Shown in pieces: positions 62,640 through 64,000 of a stretch of 64,000 nucleotides of DNA. Each line of letters opens with the position of its first letter. Positions within the stretch are counted from its first letter, which is position 1. Source of the DNA: Lachnospiraceae bacterium (lineage in GTDB: Bacteria > Bacillota > Clostridia > Lachnospirales > Lachnospiraceae); contig JAAWEK010000008.1 in NCBI GenBank assembly GCA_022794265.1, positions 124,001 through 188,000 of the forward strand, written 5' to 3'. Made by a program: the position numbers and the translations under genes. The notes beneath the pieces are model-generated. The model was given only the letters and a program-made list of their open reading frames with translations, ran no database searches and had not been told where the DNA came from.

Positions 62640-64000
62640 TGGATGAAAATCAGCCGGTTATATTTGGAATCCGCCATCTTTCCCCGGCAGGTGCCTGGCA
62701 TTTGAGAAAGCTGCTGGATGAAGTTATGCCTCAGATTGTTTTAATAGAGGGCCCCGGGGATTTTACTGAGGAGCTTCCTTATCTGAACAATAAACTTACA
62801 AAACCACCGGTTGCGGTTATGGCATATACCAATGAAACTCCGATTCATACCATACTATATCCGTTTGCCGAATATTCTCCGGAATATCAGGCTGTTTTGT
62901 GGGCGCATGAAAATCAAAGGGAGTATCGTTTTATTGATTTGCCTTCCGGTGTGTTTCTGGCATTATCCCGTGCCGCAGGAAAAGAGGAAAATGTAGGAGA
63001 AGAGGGAAGTGTGTCGGTCTACCGCAGACTGGATGAACTTGCTGGTGAAGATACACATGAAACTTTCTGGGAACGGACCATGGAACATTTCAGCGAAGGA
63101 TACGGGTATTGGAAAGGTGCCAAAGAGTTTGGAAAAAATCTTCGGGAACTCACAGAAGGAACAGATAGTGATTATGCAGAGACTCTTGTGCGTGAAGCCT
63201 ATATGAAACGGCAGATTCAGGAAGTTATATCTTCCGGTATTCAGCCGGAAAAAATCGTGATAGTAACAGGGGCATATCACGTAGAAGGATTAAAGAGTGA
63301 TACACCCGGACTAAGTGATGAAGAATTAAAACAGCTTCCTTTTGTGGAAGTGCAAAAAACATTGATGCCTTATTCCTACTACCGTCTATCTACACGGGCC
63401 GGTTATGGAGCAGGAAATAAAGCTCCGGCATATTATAATTTGTTATGGAAAGGCTTTGTAAGAGGAGAAGCAGACTATGCAGCCCGAAGTTATCTGTCAA
63501 AACTCGCGTTCTGGCAGCGCAGAAACGGGAATATGGTTTCCTCTGCAGAGGTTATTGAGGCGGTCAGGTTATCTTTTTCCCTTGCGGAACTGCATGGATA
63601 TCGGATTCCCGCACTGCGGGATTTAAGAGATGCGGCAATAACATGTATGGGACATGGGAATTTTGGTGAAATTGCCCAGGCAGTTGCCGATACGGAGATT
63701 GGAACAGCCATCGGCAATCTTCCCCAGGGAGTCAGCCGTACATCGATTCAGAATGATTTCTATCGATTGCTGGAGGAGTTGAATTTAAAGAGATATTGTT
63801 CTGTGACGGCAGATGACCTGCATTTGGATCTCAGGGAAAAGCTGACGGTAAAATCTCAGAAGGCAGCTTTTTTAGATATGGAACGGTCATTTTTTCTTCA
63901 CAGACTGCGGGTACTGGGAATCTCATTTGTAAATTGGCAGCAGGTGCAGCAGGAAAAGGCAACCTGGGCAGAGCATTGGGTACTGCGCTGGACACCGGAG
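62639..64000 (+). CDS. DUF5682-like protein, cut by the window end
   Basis: The reading frame from ATG 62639 (overlapping the MoxR stop as TAATG) stays open for 454 codons to the window edge. It opens DENQPVIFGIRHLSPAGAWH, with LIEGPGDFTEELPYL and VTGAYHVEGLKSDTP further on; this GIRHxSPxxA … EGP … GAYH pattern fits my recollection of DUF5682 proteins encoded beside MoxR, SWIM and VWA genes. The conserved His residues could be catalytic (erythromycin-esterase-like fold), which is inference. Confidence 0.8.
   Translation, partial: MDENQPVIFGIRHLSPAGAWHLRKLLDEVMPQIVLIEGPGDFTEELPYLNNKLTKPPVAVMAYTNETPIHTILYPFAEYSPEYQAVLWAHENQREYRFIDLPSGVFLALSRAAGKEENVGEEGSVSVYRRLDELAGEDTHETFWERTMEHFSEGYGYWKGAKEFGKNLRELTEGTDSDYAETLVREAYMKRQIQEVISSGIQPEKIVIVTGAYHVEGLKSDTPGLSDEELKQLPFVEVQKTLMPYSYYRLSTRAGYGAGNKAPAYYNLLWKGFVRGEADYAARSYLSKLAFWQRRNGNMVSSAEVIEAVRLSFSLAELHGYRIPALRDLRDAAITCMGHGNFGEIAQAVADTEIGTAIGNLPQGVSRTSIQNDFYRLLEELNLKRYCSVTADDLHLDLREKLTVKSQKAAFLDMERSFFLHRLRVLGISFVNWQQVQQEKATWAEHWVLRWTPE

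Noticed and set aside
1-64000. CRISPR arrays, tRNA and rRNA genes, replication origin
   Set aside because: No regularly spaced repeats, no cloverleaf with CCA-type acceptor stem and TTCGAATC loop, and no DnaA-box cluster were seen by eye.

Overview
The window looks like the chromosome of a Gram-positive anaerobe of the class Clostridia, most likely a Lachnospiraceae member. The grounds are strong AGGAGG-type ribosome binding sites, TTGACA/TATAAT promoters, A/T-rich codon use, the gene order coaX-dusB-greA-lysS, a lysyl-tRNA synthetase with a C-terminal tRNA-binding domain, a NfeD-SPFH pair, and AgrD/AgrB genes of the clostridial type. No rRNA, tRNA or CRISPR array was seen. The assignment is inference from gene content, not a database match.

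Region 1 (1-17.9 kb) is mostly conserved core: a divergent XRE-type regulator fragment, metY, two TPR proteins and a divergent HSP90-type ATPase, a MATE pump, a tyrosine phosphatase, a CarD-like protein, truA, a PPK2 kinase, nfeD plus SPFH, argF, two small lineage proteins, and coaX-dusB-greA-lysS. Most genes run on the plus strand, often with overlapping or abutting ends.

Region 2 (17.9-43.5 kb) is accessory and strikingly decayed. It opens with a scar of a conjugative element and an A/T-rich putative PD-(D/E)XK nuclease. A redox island follows: flavodoxins (free and lipoprotein), small cyclophilin-like lipoproteins, MATE pump, two LysR regulators, TetR, alpha/beta hydrolase and CMD-cupin protein. 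At least twelve truncated or frameshifted genes lie between them: flavodoxin, ApbE, a lipoprotein, an IS3 transposase, amide hydrolase, PaaK-like ligase, LysE, FMN reductase, metallo-beta-lactamase fold, ACT domain, aldo/keto reductase and DUF4037. A ParE/Phd-type toxin-antitoxin pair, several GNAT acetyltransferases and a nucleotidyltransferase sit here too.

Region 3 (43.5-53.4 kb) holds a stand-alone HNH nuclease and then a complete agr-type quorum-sensing locus. AgrD and AgrB are followed by a small secreted protein, two ABC-2-like permeases, an ABC ATPase and a membrane-anchored accessory protein; an AgrC-type kinase and AgrA-type LytTR regulator converge from the other strand. Two 9-bp direct repeats with 21-bp periodicity upstream of agrD fit a LytTR binding site, so the simplest model is autoinducer control of agrDB and perhaps of the secreted protein and its transporter. 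Next comes a large secreted protein with two CBM26-like modules and BspA-like repeats.

Region 4 (53.4-64 kb) has a chemoreceptor, a PAS protein, an ATPase-TOPRIM pair that looks like a conflict/defence module (the ATPase is split by a frameshift at a homopolymer), and the start of a SWIM / HEAT-like / MoxR / DUF5682-like operon running off the window end. The best candidates for an under-described system are the agr-linked secreted-protein/ABC locus, the SWIM-MoxR operon, the ATPase-TOPRIM pair and the TPR-HSP90 pair.
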